The notes under the pieces are model-generated. The model saw only the letters and a list, made by a program, of their open reading frames with translations, did no database searches and was not told where the DNA came from. A stretch of 13,092 nt of DNA from Methanosarcina sp. (lineage in GTDB: Archaea; Halobacteriota; Methanosarcinia; Methanosarcinales; Methanosarcinaceae): positions 1 to 13,092 of the forward strand of contig DUGS01000179.1 of NCBI GenBank assembly GCA_013331265.1. Direction: 5' to 3'. The position numbers and the translations under genes are program-made. Shown here piece by piece: positions 1-7,704 of the stretch (position 1 is its first letter; every line of letters starts with the position of its first letter).

Positions 1-1
1 G

Positions 2-397
2 GACGGCTCGCACATCCGCACCCTCCTGCTCACCTTCTTCTACCGTTACATGAGGCCCCTGATCGATGCTGGCTATGTGTTCATCGCCCAGCCCCCCCTA
101 TATCTGGTCAAGAAGGGAAAGCAGGCCAATTATGCCTATAGCGATGAGCAGCTGAACGAGCTGGTAGCAGGCATGGCCAAGCCGGTCATTCAGAGGTACA
201 AGGGCCTGGGTGAGATGAACCCCGAGCAGCTCTGGGAAACCACCATGAACCCGGAGAGCCGGACCCTTTTGCAGGTCACTCTGGAAGATGCAATCCGCGC
301 TGACGAGATCTTCCGTGTCCTTATGGGAGACGAGGTTGAACCGCGCAGAAACTTCATCGAAACACATGCAAAAGAGGTTGTGGACCTGGATATATGA
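2..397 (+). CDS. gyrB: DNA gyrase subunit B, C-terminal part (5' end outside window)
   Basis: This is the last 131 codons of GyrB, the ATPase/TOPRIM subunit of the A2B2 gyrase that introduces negative supercoils. The reading frame is open from base 2. The first in-window residues, DGSHIRTLLLTFFYR, are the end of the TOPRIM metal-binding region (family DxDxDG), so D1 here is probably the last acidic residue of that motif. The conserved IQRYKGLGEMNPEQLWETTM segment, which contacts GyrA, starts at about residue 62. The long insertion found in E. coli-type GyrB between TOPRIM and this tail is absent, as in the shorter bacterial and archaeal forms. The stop at 395-397 is 11 bases before the gyrA ATG, so the two genes form an operon. 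Third codon positions in the first 250 bases are visibly G/C-rich compared with the start of gyrA. Identification is secure; the protein is incomplete only because the window begins inside it. Confidence 0.97.
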   Translation, partial: DGSHIRTLLLTFFYRYMRPLIDAGYVFIAQPPLYLVKKGKQANYAYSDEQLNELVAGMAKPVIQRYKGLGEMNPEQLWETTMNPESRTLLQVTLEDAIRADEIFRVLMGDEVEPRRNFIETHAKEVVDLDI

Positions 398-408
398 GGT
401 GGTGAATA

Positions 409-3201
409 ATGGCAGAACGTGACGATAAAAACAAATCCGAAGCAGAAATGAAGAAATCATACCAGGCAACACTTATTGCGGATGACACGACTAAAAATCA
501 GGATGAAGAATCGGAATTAGAAGAAGAAACCGGGACTGACACTACCCCTGAAGGCCCTGATGACGAGGAACCAGTAAGAGCAGGTATTACCCCTATCCTT
601 ATTGACGATGAGATGAAACGTTCCTACATTAATTATGCAATGAGCGTAATCGTCGGAAGGGCTCTCCCGGATGCCCGTGATGGCTTAAAACCTGTCCACC
701 GCAGGATTCTTTTCTCCATGAATGAGTCAGGGATTACCCACGATAAGCCCTACAAAAAATCCGCACGTATTGTGGGAGACGTGCTAGGTAAGTACCACCC
801 TCACGGAGATACTGCAGTTTATGACAGTATAGTGCGCATGGTTCAGGACTTTTCGCTCAGGTATCCTTTGATTGACGGACAGGGTAACTTCGGGTCAATA
901 GATGGAGACTCGGCTGCAGCCATGCGATACACTGAAGTCCGTATGGACCGGATTGCAAAGGAGATGCTGGTTGACATTGAAAAGGAAACCGTTCCTTTCA
1001 GGCCCAACTATGATGGGTCCTTAGAAGAGCCTGAAGTCCTCCCTGCAAAGCTTCCAAACCTCCTTATCAATGGTTCAACAGGTATTGCCGTCGGAATGGC
1101 AACGAACATGCCGCCTCACAATATCAGTGAGGTCATTGACGGGACCCTGATGCTTATCGAGAACCCCGAAGCTCAGATTTCAGAACTGATGACCGTGATA
1201 AAAGGGCCGGATTTTCCTACGGGTGCACACATCCTGGGGACAGCAGGCATAAGGTCCGCATACATGACAGGAAGGGGACCTGTAAGGATCAGGGCGGTTG
1301 CCGAAATTCAGGAGCTTAAAAAAGACAGGCAGCAGATCATTGTAACCGAACTCCCATACCAGGTGAACAAGGCAAGACTGATTGAAAACATCGCCCAGCT
1401 TGTACGGGAAAAAGTAATTAACGGAATTTCAGACCTGCGGGATGAGTCTGACAGGGAAGGAATAAGGGTTGTGATCGAGCTTTCGAAGGGCACAAACCCC
1501 AGGGTTGTCCTGAACCAGCTCTATAAGCATACGCAGATGGCAACCACTTTTGGGGTCATCAACCTTGCACTTGTGGACGGAAAGCCAAAAGAGCTGAACC
1601 TGAAACAGCTTCTTGAGATCTACCTGGAATACAGGATGGAAGTCGTCCAGAAGAGGACACTCTATGACCTGAAGAAGAGTGAAGAAAGAGCCCATATCCT
1701 TGAAGGCTTAAAGATCGCCCTTGACAACATAGATGCTGTGGTTGCCCTCATTAAAGGCTCTGCAAATGCCGATGAAGCCAGGCAGGGTTTAATGGATAAC
1801 TTCGGCCTTGACGAGGTTCAGGCAAAGGCTATCCTGGACATGCGCCTGCAGCGCCTGACAGGGCTTGAGACCAGGAAAATCCTTGAGGAACTTGAAGCCC
1901 TTATAAAACTGATCGATGAGCTCAGAAAGATCCTTGCAAGCGACGAGCTAAAGTATGAAATTATCAGGACCGAACTCCTTGAGCTCAAAGAAAAGTATGG
2001 GGATGCCCGCAGGACAAAAATTGTGCAGTACACGGAAGATGTTACTGATGAAGACCTGATCCCTGAACAGGATGTTGTGGTCACGATCACAAACAGCGGC
2101 TACATTAAGCGCATTCCGCTTTCCACCTATACCATGCAGCGCCGCGGAGGCAGGGGAATTATCGGCATGGAAACGAAGGAAGAAGATTTTGTTGAAAATC
2201 TCTTCGTTTCGTCAACACACAATTATATCCTCTTCTTCACAAACATGGGAAGGCTCTACTGGCAGAAGGTCTATGAGATCCCTGAAGGCTCCCGCCAGTC
2301 AAGAGGCAAAGCCATAGTAAACCTGCTTGAGCTGCAGGAAGGAGAAGCTGTCAATGCCACAATTTCTGTGGAAGAGTTTGCCGAAGACAGGTATCTCTTT
2401 ATGGCAACAAGGGCAGGCACGGTCAAGAAGACACCTCTCTCCGAGTTCAAGAACCCGAGAAGAGCAGGAATCATTGCAGTCAGCCTGGACGAAGGGGACG
2501 AACTTGTAAATGTCCTCCTTACTGACGGAAAAAAAGAAATTGTGATGGTCTCAAAGAAAGGCAAAGCTATCCGCTTTTCTGAAGGAGACGTACGCCCCAT
2601 GGGAAGGACTGCAAGAGGAGTCCGCGGTATGACTCTTGACGGACCAGATGATGAGGTAGTCAGCCTGGACCTGGTCGATGAGACCACAACCCTCCTGACA
2701 GTGACCGAAAACGGCTTTGGCAAAAGGACGGAATACTCTCAGTACCCTGCTCACCGCCGCGGTGGAAAAGGTGTGATCACAATCGTCACAAACCTCAGGA
2801 ACGGTTTTGTCTCAAAAGTTAAATCCGTAGCTGAAGACGATGAACTCATGTTCACGAGTGCAGAAGGCATTATAATCCGCATCCCTGCAAAAGACATCTC
2901 AATCCAGGGCAGAAACACCCAGGGTGTACGGGTTATGAATCTCAAACCCGGGGACAAAGTCGGCGGCATGGCCAGGATCAAAAACGGAAAAGAAGACGAA
3001 AAACTAAAACTAACCGCCCTCTCCAGAAAAGCAAAAGAAACAGGATCTGAAACAGAGGCTGAAGAGGACGACGTTGAAGATCTCGATGAATTCGAAGACT
3101 TCGACGAATCCGAGGAAGAAGAAGTAGAAGAGACAGAAGACAAAGAAGACGAAGAAGACAAAGAAGACAAAGAAGACAAAGAAGACGAAGAGGAATACTG
3201 A
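409..3201 (+). CDS. gyrA: DNA gyrase subunit A, with acidic N-terminal extension and acidic tail
   Basis: GyrA (930 aa) cuts and rejoins DNA and wraps it in the gyrase complex. The start is the ATG at 409, preceded by a GAGGTGGTGA ribosome binding site at 396-405. Residues 1-57 are an acidic, low-complexity extension. The core starts near residue 59 (GITPILIDDEMKRSY). The winged-helix region contains GKYHPHGDTAVYD (128-139), where T135 and D139 match E. coli S83 and D87, the quinolone-contact positions. The catalytic tyrosine is Y174, in AAAMRYTEVRM. A coiled-coil tower follows to about residue 540. The C-terminal DNA-wrapping pinwheel carries the canonical GyrA box QRRGGRG (577-583) and a box-like HRRGGKG (782-788). 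Residues from about 883 to 930 are almost all Glu, Asp and Lys. E. coli GyrA is 875 aa; the extra length here lies at both ends. In bacteria, the GyrA acidic tail tunes DNA wrapping and supercoiling set point, so a similar role is inferred here. The gene is complete, and a hairpin follows the stop. Confidence 0.98.
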   Translation: MAERDDKNKSEAEMKKSYQATLIADDTTKNQDEESELEEETGTDTTPEGPDDEEPVRAGITPILIDDEMKRSYINYAMSVIVGRALPDARDGLKPVHRRILFSMNESGITHDKPYKKSARIVGDVLGKYHPHGDTAVYDSIVRMVQDFSLRYPLIDGQGNFGSIDGDSAAAMRYTEVRMDRIAKEMLVDIEKETVPFRPNYDGSLEEPEVLPAKLPNLLINGSTGIAVGMATNMPPHNISEVIDGTLMLIENPEAQISELMTVIKGPDFPTGAHILGTAGIRSAYMTGRGPVRIRAVAEIQELKKDRQQIIVTELPYQVNKARLIENIAQLVREKVINGISDLRDESDREGIRVVIELSKGTNPRVVLNQLYKHTQMATTFGVINLALVDGKPKELNLKQLLEIYLEYRMEVVQKRTLYDLKKSEERAHILEGLKIALDNIDAVVALIKGSANADEARQGLMDNFGLDEVQAKAILDMRLQRLTGLETRKILEELEALIKLIDELRKILASDELKYEIIRTELLELKEKYGDARRTKIVQYTEDVTDEDLIPEQDVVVTITNSGYIKRIPLSTYTMQRRGGRGIIGMETKEEDFVENLFVSSTHNYILFFTNMGRLYWQKVYEIPEGSRQSRGKAIVNLLELQEGEAVNATISVEEFAEDRYLFMATRAGTVKKTPLSEFKNPRRAGIIAVSLDEGDELVNVLLTDGKKEIVMVSKKGKAIRFSEGDVRPMGRTARGVRGMTLDGPDDEVVSLDLVDETTTLLTVTENGFGKRTEYSQYPAHRRGGKGVITIVTNLRNGFVSKVKSVAEDDELMFTSAEGIIIRIPAKDISIQGRNTQGVRVMNLKPGDKVGGMARIKNGKEDEKLKLTALSRKAKETGSETEAEEDDVEDLDEFEDFDESEEEEVEETEDKEDEEDKEDKEDKEDEEEY
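3136..3189 (+). repeat. Tandem 9-base repeat coding the acidic GyrA tail
   Basis: Six in-frame copies of GAAGACRAA run back to back, coding E-D-K or E-D-E units. The copies are nearly identical at DNA level, which suggests recent expansion by replication slippage rather than codon-level selection alone. The repeat number may therefore vary between strains. Confidence 0.9.
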
Positions 3202-3212
3202 ATAACAGAAAT

Positions 3213-3238
3213 GAGTGAAGGGAAATGATCCTTCACTC
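3213..3238 (+). terminator. Hairpin after gyrA, probable transcript end
   Basis: A perfect 9-bp inverted repeat (GAGTGAAGG / CCTTCACTC) with an 8-base loop begins 12 bases after the gyrA stop. No strong T-tract follows directly, so it could stabilise the 3' end of the message rather than end transcription by itself. Confidence 0.55.
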
Positions 3239-3660
3239 GAATTTCCTGCCGGAATTAGCTTATTGGGGATTTGTTTCCGGCATCTTATCTCAGTCTTGAA
3301 GGGAGGTGGAAGGCAGGTTATTTTACTTATTGCAGCGGCGGAGGGAGTTACTCCTCAAATTCACTTATGACACTTCTCTTATCTCTTACTATTTTCTACA
3401 AGCTGCCTTACACCAGTTTTCCTATTTCGCATACTCATTTTCGGTTTGAGATCGGAATATCCAGATCTCAACTTCAATGAATATAGGTTATATATTACAT
3501 CTAATTATATATACCATTTAGAATACATTATTCGTAATAGTAATCATTTGACTTGCTTTTTTAACTAAATTCAGTAAATACTTCTGCTAATTCTTTTTCA
3601 GTAATTACCCTTTCATAACCTATTTTTTTAATAAACCTTCACCATTAAAACAATTGTCTC
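3239..3660. other. AT-rich spacer between gyrA and the TPR gene
   Basis: No convincing intact gene is seen. There is an 8-bp inverted repeat (TTGAGATC / GATCTCAA, 3446-3471) and TATA-like runs around 3486-3515 that could serve the next gene. On the minus strand, 3561-3638 reads as a 25-codon open stretch ending GYERVITEKELAEVFTEFS. This looks protein-like and may be the tail of a lost gene, but it is too short to assign. Confidence 0.5.
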
Positions 3661-4667
3661 GTCAGAGGTGTTTTTCCCGGAATCGTTCTGGAAGAAGATG
3701 AAGATATCAACTATTTGCAGCTTACCGAGTACTAAGGCCCAGATACAGGCTAATATAGGAAATCTCTATCTTGATGAAGACCCCGAAAAAGCACAGAAAT
3801 ATTTTGAGGATGCTCTGTCCGTGCTTGAAAACAATTTCGAGCTGGAACCGGATGAGGAGATACATTATTCAGGGTTAAAGACAGTCCTCAACAACTTAAT
3901 TACAGTGTTCAAAAACCAGAAGGAGTATGAGAAGGCAGTTGAGATGTACAGCAAACTGCTTTCATTCCAGCAGCGCATGCTTGAACTGGACCCTGAAGAC
4001 AGGGAATATACGAAAGAACTTGCGGCAACTTACGCCAGCCTTGCACTTCTTTACTCTGAAAAGGGCGATATTGAGCAGGAATCCCATTACCACAGGCTGG
4101 CTCTTGATATTCTTGAAAAATTATTGGAAGAATCTTCTGATGATCCGGAATTTTTGCAAAGGTTTACAGTTGGTCTTTATATTCTGGGATCGACCCTCAA
4201 AAAGCTGAGAAAAAACTTCATGCAGTCAAGCCGGAAACAATAGGAGATCAGGAATTGATTGCCGAACTTGCTGAAAAGATGGGAATCGCCTTAAGGGAGA
4301 ATGAATTGTATGAGGAGGCGATTGAAGAGTTCAAGCTTTCCCTTGCAATCCGCGAAAAATTGCACGAAAAAAACCCGAAGATCTGAATTATTTAACTGTT
4401 CTTGAAGGCACATTCTATCAGATGGGAATTACATTCCGGGCCCAGAAGGATCTGGAAAAAGCAAAGGAAGCCCTCGAAAAAGCAATGAATTTGAATGAAA
4501 AACTGCTTGAAACCGATCCGGAGGACTTTGATTATCTGAGCCGTTCCTCCATGATCCTGGATAAATATTCAAGTGTGCTTGAAAAAATGGGCAAATCTGA
4601 AGAAGCTGCTCAATACCTTGCAAAAGCTGAGGAGATTAATGCAAAACTGAAAGAAGCTTGTGAATAA
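3661..4667 (+). pseudogene. Tetratricopeptide-repeat (TPR) protein, frameshifted
   Basis: A helical TPR-type scaffold protein, usually involved in protein-protein contacts, is spread over three frames. Frame 1 (3661-3732) gives LEEDEDINYLQLTEY and then a stop. Frame 2 (from a possible GTG at 3668, clearly coding from about 3732) gives about 170 residues with TPR-like helix pairs such as AQIQANIGNLYLDEDPEKA and AAVEMYSKLL-type segments. At the A-run 4198-4202 the coding signal moves to frame 1 (AEKKLHAVKPETIG), ends at TGA 4384, and resumes in frame 3 (DLNYLTVLEG, from 4380) to the TAA at 4665. Adding one A at 4198-4202 and one G near 4376-4379 (restoring PEDL) would join the last three segments. 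No good start codon with a ribosome binding site is evident, so the 5' end may also be lost. The alternative is sequencing error in short homopolymers. The TPR identification is firm; the function is unknown. Confidence 0.8.
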
Positions 4668-4685
4668 GCCTGTATAATCAGGCTT
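4666..4685 (+). terminator. Hairpin overlapping the TPR gene stop
   Basis: A perfect 7-bp stem (AAGCCTG / CAGGCTT) with a 6-base loop begins within the TAA stop codon. It is a likely 3' end signal or RNA-stabilising structure for the TPR transcript. Confidence 0.4.
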
Positions 4686-4818
4686 CCTCAAACCAATACG
4701 TAAATTTTTTCAGGAATTTTCTAACTCGGACCGTTTTGACAAGAATACCTGGATAGACTCCTACGTTCAAAACCCAGATTTATTTCATATGAGAATCAAC
4801 CAGTTTCCGCCGGAGTGA
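4678..4818 (+). pseudogene. Start-less open stretch, possible gene remnant
   Basis: This frame is open for 46 codons between TAA at 4675 and TGA at 4816, and its composition is protein-like (for example KFFQEFSNSDRFDKNTW and NPDLFHMRINQFPPE). It has no start codon with a ribosome binding site and lies just after the TPR pseudogene in another frame. It may be the remaining end of a decayed gene. The family is not recognised, and chance openness cannot be excluded at this length. Confidence 0.25.
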
Positions 4819-5340
4819 TCAATTTTATGAATATTTCCGGCGGCGGGTTTTGAGTCAGGAGGGAGAGCCGGGTGGTGGACTTATTTTTGAGGCGGGCGTT
4901 TTTTAAGCAGATTTTTGAAAGACCGGATACCGGCTTGTTTTACAGGATTTCTGAATTTAAGGCGGGTTCAGGCTGAAAATGTTACTTGAGAAGATTGTTT
5001 TCTTCACTTTTGCTGTTGACTTGAACGTTTGTTTATATAGCTTTCTTTGGCATTTTACTAGTGTTTATATATTGATGTGAAATTGCAATGTAAGGTTTAA
5101 AAATGAATTTCTAATTTTTTATAGTCCGTTGATTTTTACGGATTTTCATTATTCAGGGCCGGTTTGAGTTTCAATTTTTCTTAAAAACAGGGCAATATAC
5201 GCTGCTTTCAGCGTTCGCAGGTAAAATAAAAAGAAAAGTTGGACGATTCAATATTACCTTATTCATATCAACATTATACATAATATTTTTAAAGAAACTC
5301 AAGTATCATCTATTACATTATAAATTAAAATCAAATGTTA
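4819..5340. other. Non-coding spacer upstream of the protease-inhibitor gene
   Basis: No supported gene is seen. An 8-bp inverted repeat CCGCCGGA / TCCGGCGG (4807-4814 / 4836-4843) straddles the left edge. Two identical TATA-like words, GTTTATATA, occur at 5031-5039 and 5063-5071, but no open frame follows either. The first copy of a long direct repeat lies at 5133-5194. Confidence 0.5.
5133..5194 (+). repeat. Direct repeat, copy A (~62 bases)
   Basis: This segment runs from TTTTTACGGATTTT to TTAAAAACAGGGCA and closely matches 5879-5941, with only a few substitutions and single-base indels. The two copies share orientation and bracket the inhibitor gene. Confidence 0.85.
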
Positions 5341-5355
5341 AAAAGTTATATATGC
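5341..5355 (+). promoter_or_regulatory. Archaeal TATA box for the inhibitor gene
   Basis: AAAAGTTATATATGC is a good TATA-box match with a purine-rich upstream element. Archaeal spacing would put transcription start near 5375, giving a leader of about 100 bases before the ATG at 5474. Confidence 0.5.
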
Positions 5356-5473
5356 TTGTATTCACATTCTAACTTTTAACTCAATCTCTGGGACAAATTT
5401 GTAAGAGTTTTTAACATACCGTAATTTTTTCAAATACCGGTGAGAGAGTTTAACATAAAGGAGGAATAGAAGA

Positions 5474-5785
5474 ATGCAAAAAGTGGATTTATTGCCGCCA
5501 ATTAATGCAAAAGTTGGGGATATATTTGAAATCTCAATCCCTTCTAACCCTACGACTGGATACAGTTGCTTACTGTCAGAGATGCCAACTTGCGTTTATT
5601 TTGTAGAGTCATCATATATAGCCGACAAACCTGTCAAACAAGGAAGCGGGGGAACCAGCAAGTTCAAGTTTGTTGCAGTCGAGGAAGGTGAAGGCAAAAT
5701 TATTTTCCATAGTGTGAAGTTCTCTCACCCTCTTGAAATACTGGAACCTACTCAAATGCAACAAAGATTTGTTATAGTAAAGTAA
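5474..5785 (+). CDS. Chagasin-like cysteine protease inhibitor (MEROPS I42 family)
   Basis: This 103-aa protein is a small immunoglobulin-like inhibitor of papain-family cysteine proteases. The family uses three loops: NPTTGY/F, GxGG and a third loop with RPW or similar. The first is present exactly (NPTTGY, 25-30) and the second as GSGG (57-60). The third loop region reads KFSHPLE (about 82-88) in place of the usual MRPW stretch, so the third motif is absent or altered. The length matches the family inhibitor domain. There is no signal peptide or membrane segment, so the protein is probably cytoplasmic, unlike the secreted forms. The start is supported by a strong AAAGGAGG site (5457-5464) 9 bases upstream of the ATG. 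It stands alone, with its own TATA box and terminator, between two direct repeats, and no protease gene is adjacent. The family call is confident; the target and inhibitory activity are inference. Confidence 0.88.
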   Translation: MQKVDLLPPINAKVGDIFEISIPSNPTTGYSCLLSEMPTCVYFVESSYIADKPVKQGSGGTSKFKFVAVEEGEGKIIFHSVKFSHPLEILEPTQMQQRFVIVK

Positions 5786-5789
5786 CGAG

Positions 5790-5823
5790 ATGGCAAATTA
5801 AAGCCATTACTTTTTCCTTTTTT
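5790..5823 (+). terminator. Hairpin plus T-rich terminator after the inhibitor gene
   Basis: A 5-bp stem ATGGC / GCCAT with an 8-base loop (5790-5807) is followed by TTTTTCCTTTTTTT, typical of archaeal T-tract termination. Confidence 0.65.
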
Positions 5824-5878
5824 ATACGAATATTCAATCTCTTTTACATCGAGTTTCGGTTACTTATTTTAAACCTGT

Positions 5879-5941
5879 TTTTTACGGATTTTTCGTATTC
5901 AGGGCTGGTTTTGAGTTTCGATGTTTCTTAAAAACAGGGCA
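5879..5941 (+). repeat. Direct repeat, copy B (~63 bases)
   Basis: This is the second copy of the repeat at 5133-5194, in the same orientation and about 745 bases downstream. Shared blocks include TTTTTACGGATTTT, TATTCAGGG, GAGTTTC and TTTCTTAAAAACAGGGCA. Similarity fades beyond the final GGCA in both copies. Confidence 0.85.
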
Positions 5942-6122
5942 GCCATACGACTGCGAAGCAGGCGGCGAGTTGTGAAAAAAGACAAAAACAAAAGACTCTA
6001 AAACTAAAACAAGATTAAGAGGGATTAATTTATCAGCTTCTTGGATTTTAGGTTTTATCCAAATTTCGTGGCCAATAAGCTTAAAACGATTACTATCTGG
6101 AATAACATCGAGTATAGTAATC

Positions 6123-7181
6123 TCACCCAAAATAATTCTCCTCCAACTTCCTCTCCCTCTCCTCCTGCTCACTCGCATAAGCCTCATACTCCCCGCTTTC
6201 CTCATCAAAAACAAACCTGTAAACTGTCCTGAAATACGCCCAGTTTTCAACATACGGGTTTCTTGCATCGCTCAGCAGGACAATAACAGAACCGTTATCT
6301 TCGTTTTCAGAAACCGAATAGACAGGATAATCGATTTCTTGTGGAAGGGCGGTGCTGTAGAGTTTTCCGGCTCTTTCGGCGCAAGCAGACGCATCGGGAA
6401 CGCTGCCTGTTGAGTTAACTTTCTCGATAAAATCGCTTCTCTCGACGCCTGAAAGATAGCTGATTTCCATAATCTTGAAATGCGTATTGTTATACTCATA
6501 TGCAGCCAGGAATCTTCCGGGCGAAACCGGATAGGTTCCCTGATAGCTTATTCTCATTCCTTCGGCTTCGGAAATCTGGTTGACAAGGAAAAGTTTTGCC
6601 ACCGGCAGGACTGTAAGCCAGACCAGAAGCACAACTACAAGCGTCCTGTAGAGGCTGTGCCGGTTATTGGTAACAAAAGTACAGAAGTTGTTGAATTTTC
6701 CGTTCCACCTGCCCCGGCTTTTCATATATCCTGCAAATACGATAAAGAGGGGCAGCAAGGGCAGGAGGTTTGCCAGAGGATCGAAAAAGTAGACTGCCCC
6801 CATGATGGATGTCTCGGTACTGAACGGGTAGAGGGGGCGCATTTTCCAGCTTGTGGCATAATCAAGGTAGACATGGGAAAATATGGCTGCAAACCCGGCG
6901 GCTGTTAACAGGCGGTCTTTTGTTTTAAGCGAGATAAAAAGCGTTACAAGCAGGATAAAAAGGATGGAATGCATGAACTCCCTATGGCCCAGGAGGTAGA
7001 ATAGCTGGTTTCTGGTCTCGTGGCTTACACCGCCGCCGAGAAGGGAAAAAAAGATGTATGGAATAAAGTCCAGGTCGGGGAGGATTGACAGGAATGCCAC
7101 AGTATTTCGCTTTTTTCCTTTGAAGCTGAGAGCGAGAGTGATCAGGAAACCGATTCCAAGATGGGAAAGTGTGTTTACCAT
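6123..7181 (-). CDS. YdjM/DUF457-family membrane metal-dependent hydrolase, copy 1
   Basis: This 352-aa protein has a membrane-embedded N-terminal domain and a soluble C-terminal domain. The N-terminal half carries the His/Asp pattern of the YdjM (PF04307-type) putative metal-dependent hydrolases: NTLSH (H7), LPDLD (34-38), VSHE (H54), GHREFMHS (65-72) and SHVYLDY (102-108). Hydrophobic segments lie at about 8-20, 28-50, 73-86, 92-108, 130-152 and 181-201. Residues 202-352 form a conserved C-terminal region with SYLSGVE, LSDARNPYVENWAYF and a charged end, present in all three copies. An upstream in-frame ATG at 7203-7205 would add eight residues, but the start at 7179-7181 matches MVNTLSH in both paralogs. 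It faces away from the SOD gene across a 523-base spacer. E. coli YdjM is LexA-regulated, but the family's biochemical activity is not established and the substrate is unknown. Confidence 0.85.
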   Translation of the reverse strand: MVNTLSHLGIGFLITLALSFKGKKRNTVAFLSILPDLDFIPYIFFSLLGGGVSHETRNQLFYLLGHREFMHSILFILLVTLFISLKTKDRLLTAAGFAAIFSHVYLDYATSWKMRPLYPFSTETSIMGAVYFFDPLANLLPLLPLFIVFAGYMKSRGRWNGKFNNFCTFVTNNRHSLYRTLVVVLLVWLTVLPVAKLFLVNQISEAEGMRISYQGTYPVSPGRFLAAYEYNNTHFKIMEISYLSGVERSDFIEKVNSTGSVPDASACAERAGKLYSTALPQEIDYPVYSVSENEDNGSVIVLLSDARNPYVENWAYFRTVYRFVFDEESGEYEAYASEQEERERKLEENYFG

Positions 7182-7704
7182 TTGTTTTATCCCTGAATAT
7201 GCCATTATTTTTATTTTTTAATTTTCATATCCCTGAACGAATTTGTTTTTAATTCTTGATAATTACAACTATCTTAGTATCACAATATTTTGTATCGAGA
7301 CGATTTTTTACACCTGTACTTTGTATCACAATCATTTTGCTGAATTCCCATATCTTCTTTTACAAAAATATCACATAAGTTTTATCTTTTACCTTTAAAT
7401 AGCTTCGAGGTATAACTATATCCTGAATCTAATTTAATCTAAATTTACATTTTATTCTGCATCTTTATTCTGCATTTTTAATTGCCTGATGGCGGTTTGA
7501 TGCGTATTTGAAGAAACGGTGCAGAGTGATTTAAAAGATGAATCTCTGTTAAACGGTTAAGGGGAAGATTGGTTAGCAGAATTTGAAAAAGGGATTTCTT
7601 GAGCTGGAAGTACAGGGAAATACAGGCAATTGTACACACAGCACCTCGAGACCCCTGAACGGATTTTGCAAAGCCGGTCGATCGTAAAAAGAGGGTAGGA
7701 TAAC
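7182..7704. promoter_or_regulatory. Divergent control region between hydrolase copy 1 and sod, with short direct repeats
   Basis: This AT-rich spacer of over 500 bases has no gene. It holds a spaced direct repeat, GTATCACAAT(C)ATTTTG, at 7277-7292 and 7323-7339; the second copy has one extra base. A near-tandem AATCTAATTT / AATCTAAATTT lies at 7426-7446, and a 13-base tandem repeat TTTATTCTGCATC / TTTATTCTGCATT at 7451-7476. A TATA-like TTTAAATAG lies at 7394-7402, which would give sod a leader of about 280 bases. The repeats are candidate regulator sites. No regulator can be named from the sequence. Confidence 0.5.

Noticed and set aside
98..472. 124-residue minus-strand open frame over gyrB and the gyrA start
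   Set aside because: It overlaps two securely identified genes and has no family features.
2271..2723. 150-residue minus-strand open frame inside gyrA
   Set aside because: It is a shadow of the conserved GyrA pinwheel domain.
2751..3236. 161-residue Ser-rich open frame on the minus strand
   Set aside because: It is the antisense of the GyrA tail; the poly-Ser comes from reversing GAA/GAC codons.
3271..3480. 69-residue open frame after gyrA
   Set aside because: TTG start, no ribosome binding site, and a composition typical of translated spacer.
3561..3638. 25-codon minus-strand fragment ending ELAEVFTEFS
   Set aside because: Protein-like, but far too short to assign. It is mentioned only under the spacer.
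5031..5071. Pair of GTTTATATA words as promoters
   Set aside because: No open frame or structured RNA follows either, so they may be chance in AT-rich DNA.
5882..6268. Minus-strand frame reading past the end of hydrolase copy 1, with GEITILDVIPDSNRFKLIG
   Set aside because: The part after the copy 1 stop looks somewhat protein-like and has a possible TTG start after GGAGGAG. However, that GGAGGAG codes the conserved KLEEN end of the hydrolase, and the frame's tail runs into the direct repeat. Not enough to call a gene.
6480..6908. 142-residue plus-strand frame inside hydrolase copy 1
   Set aside because: Antisense of a gene supported by two paralogs.
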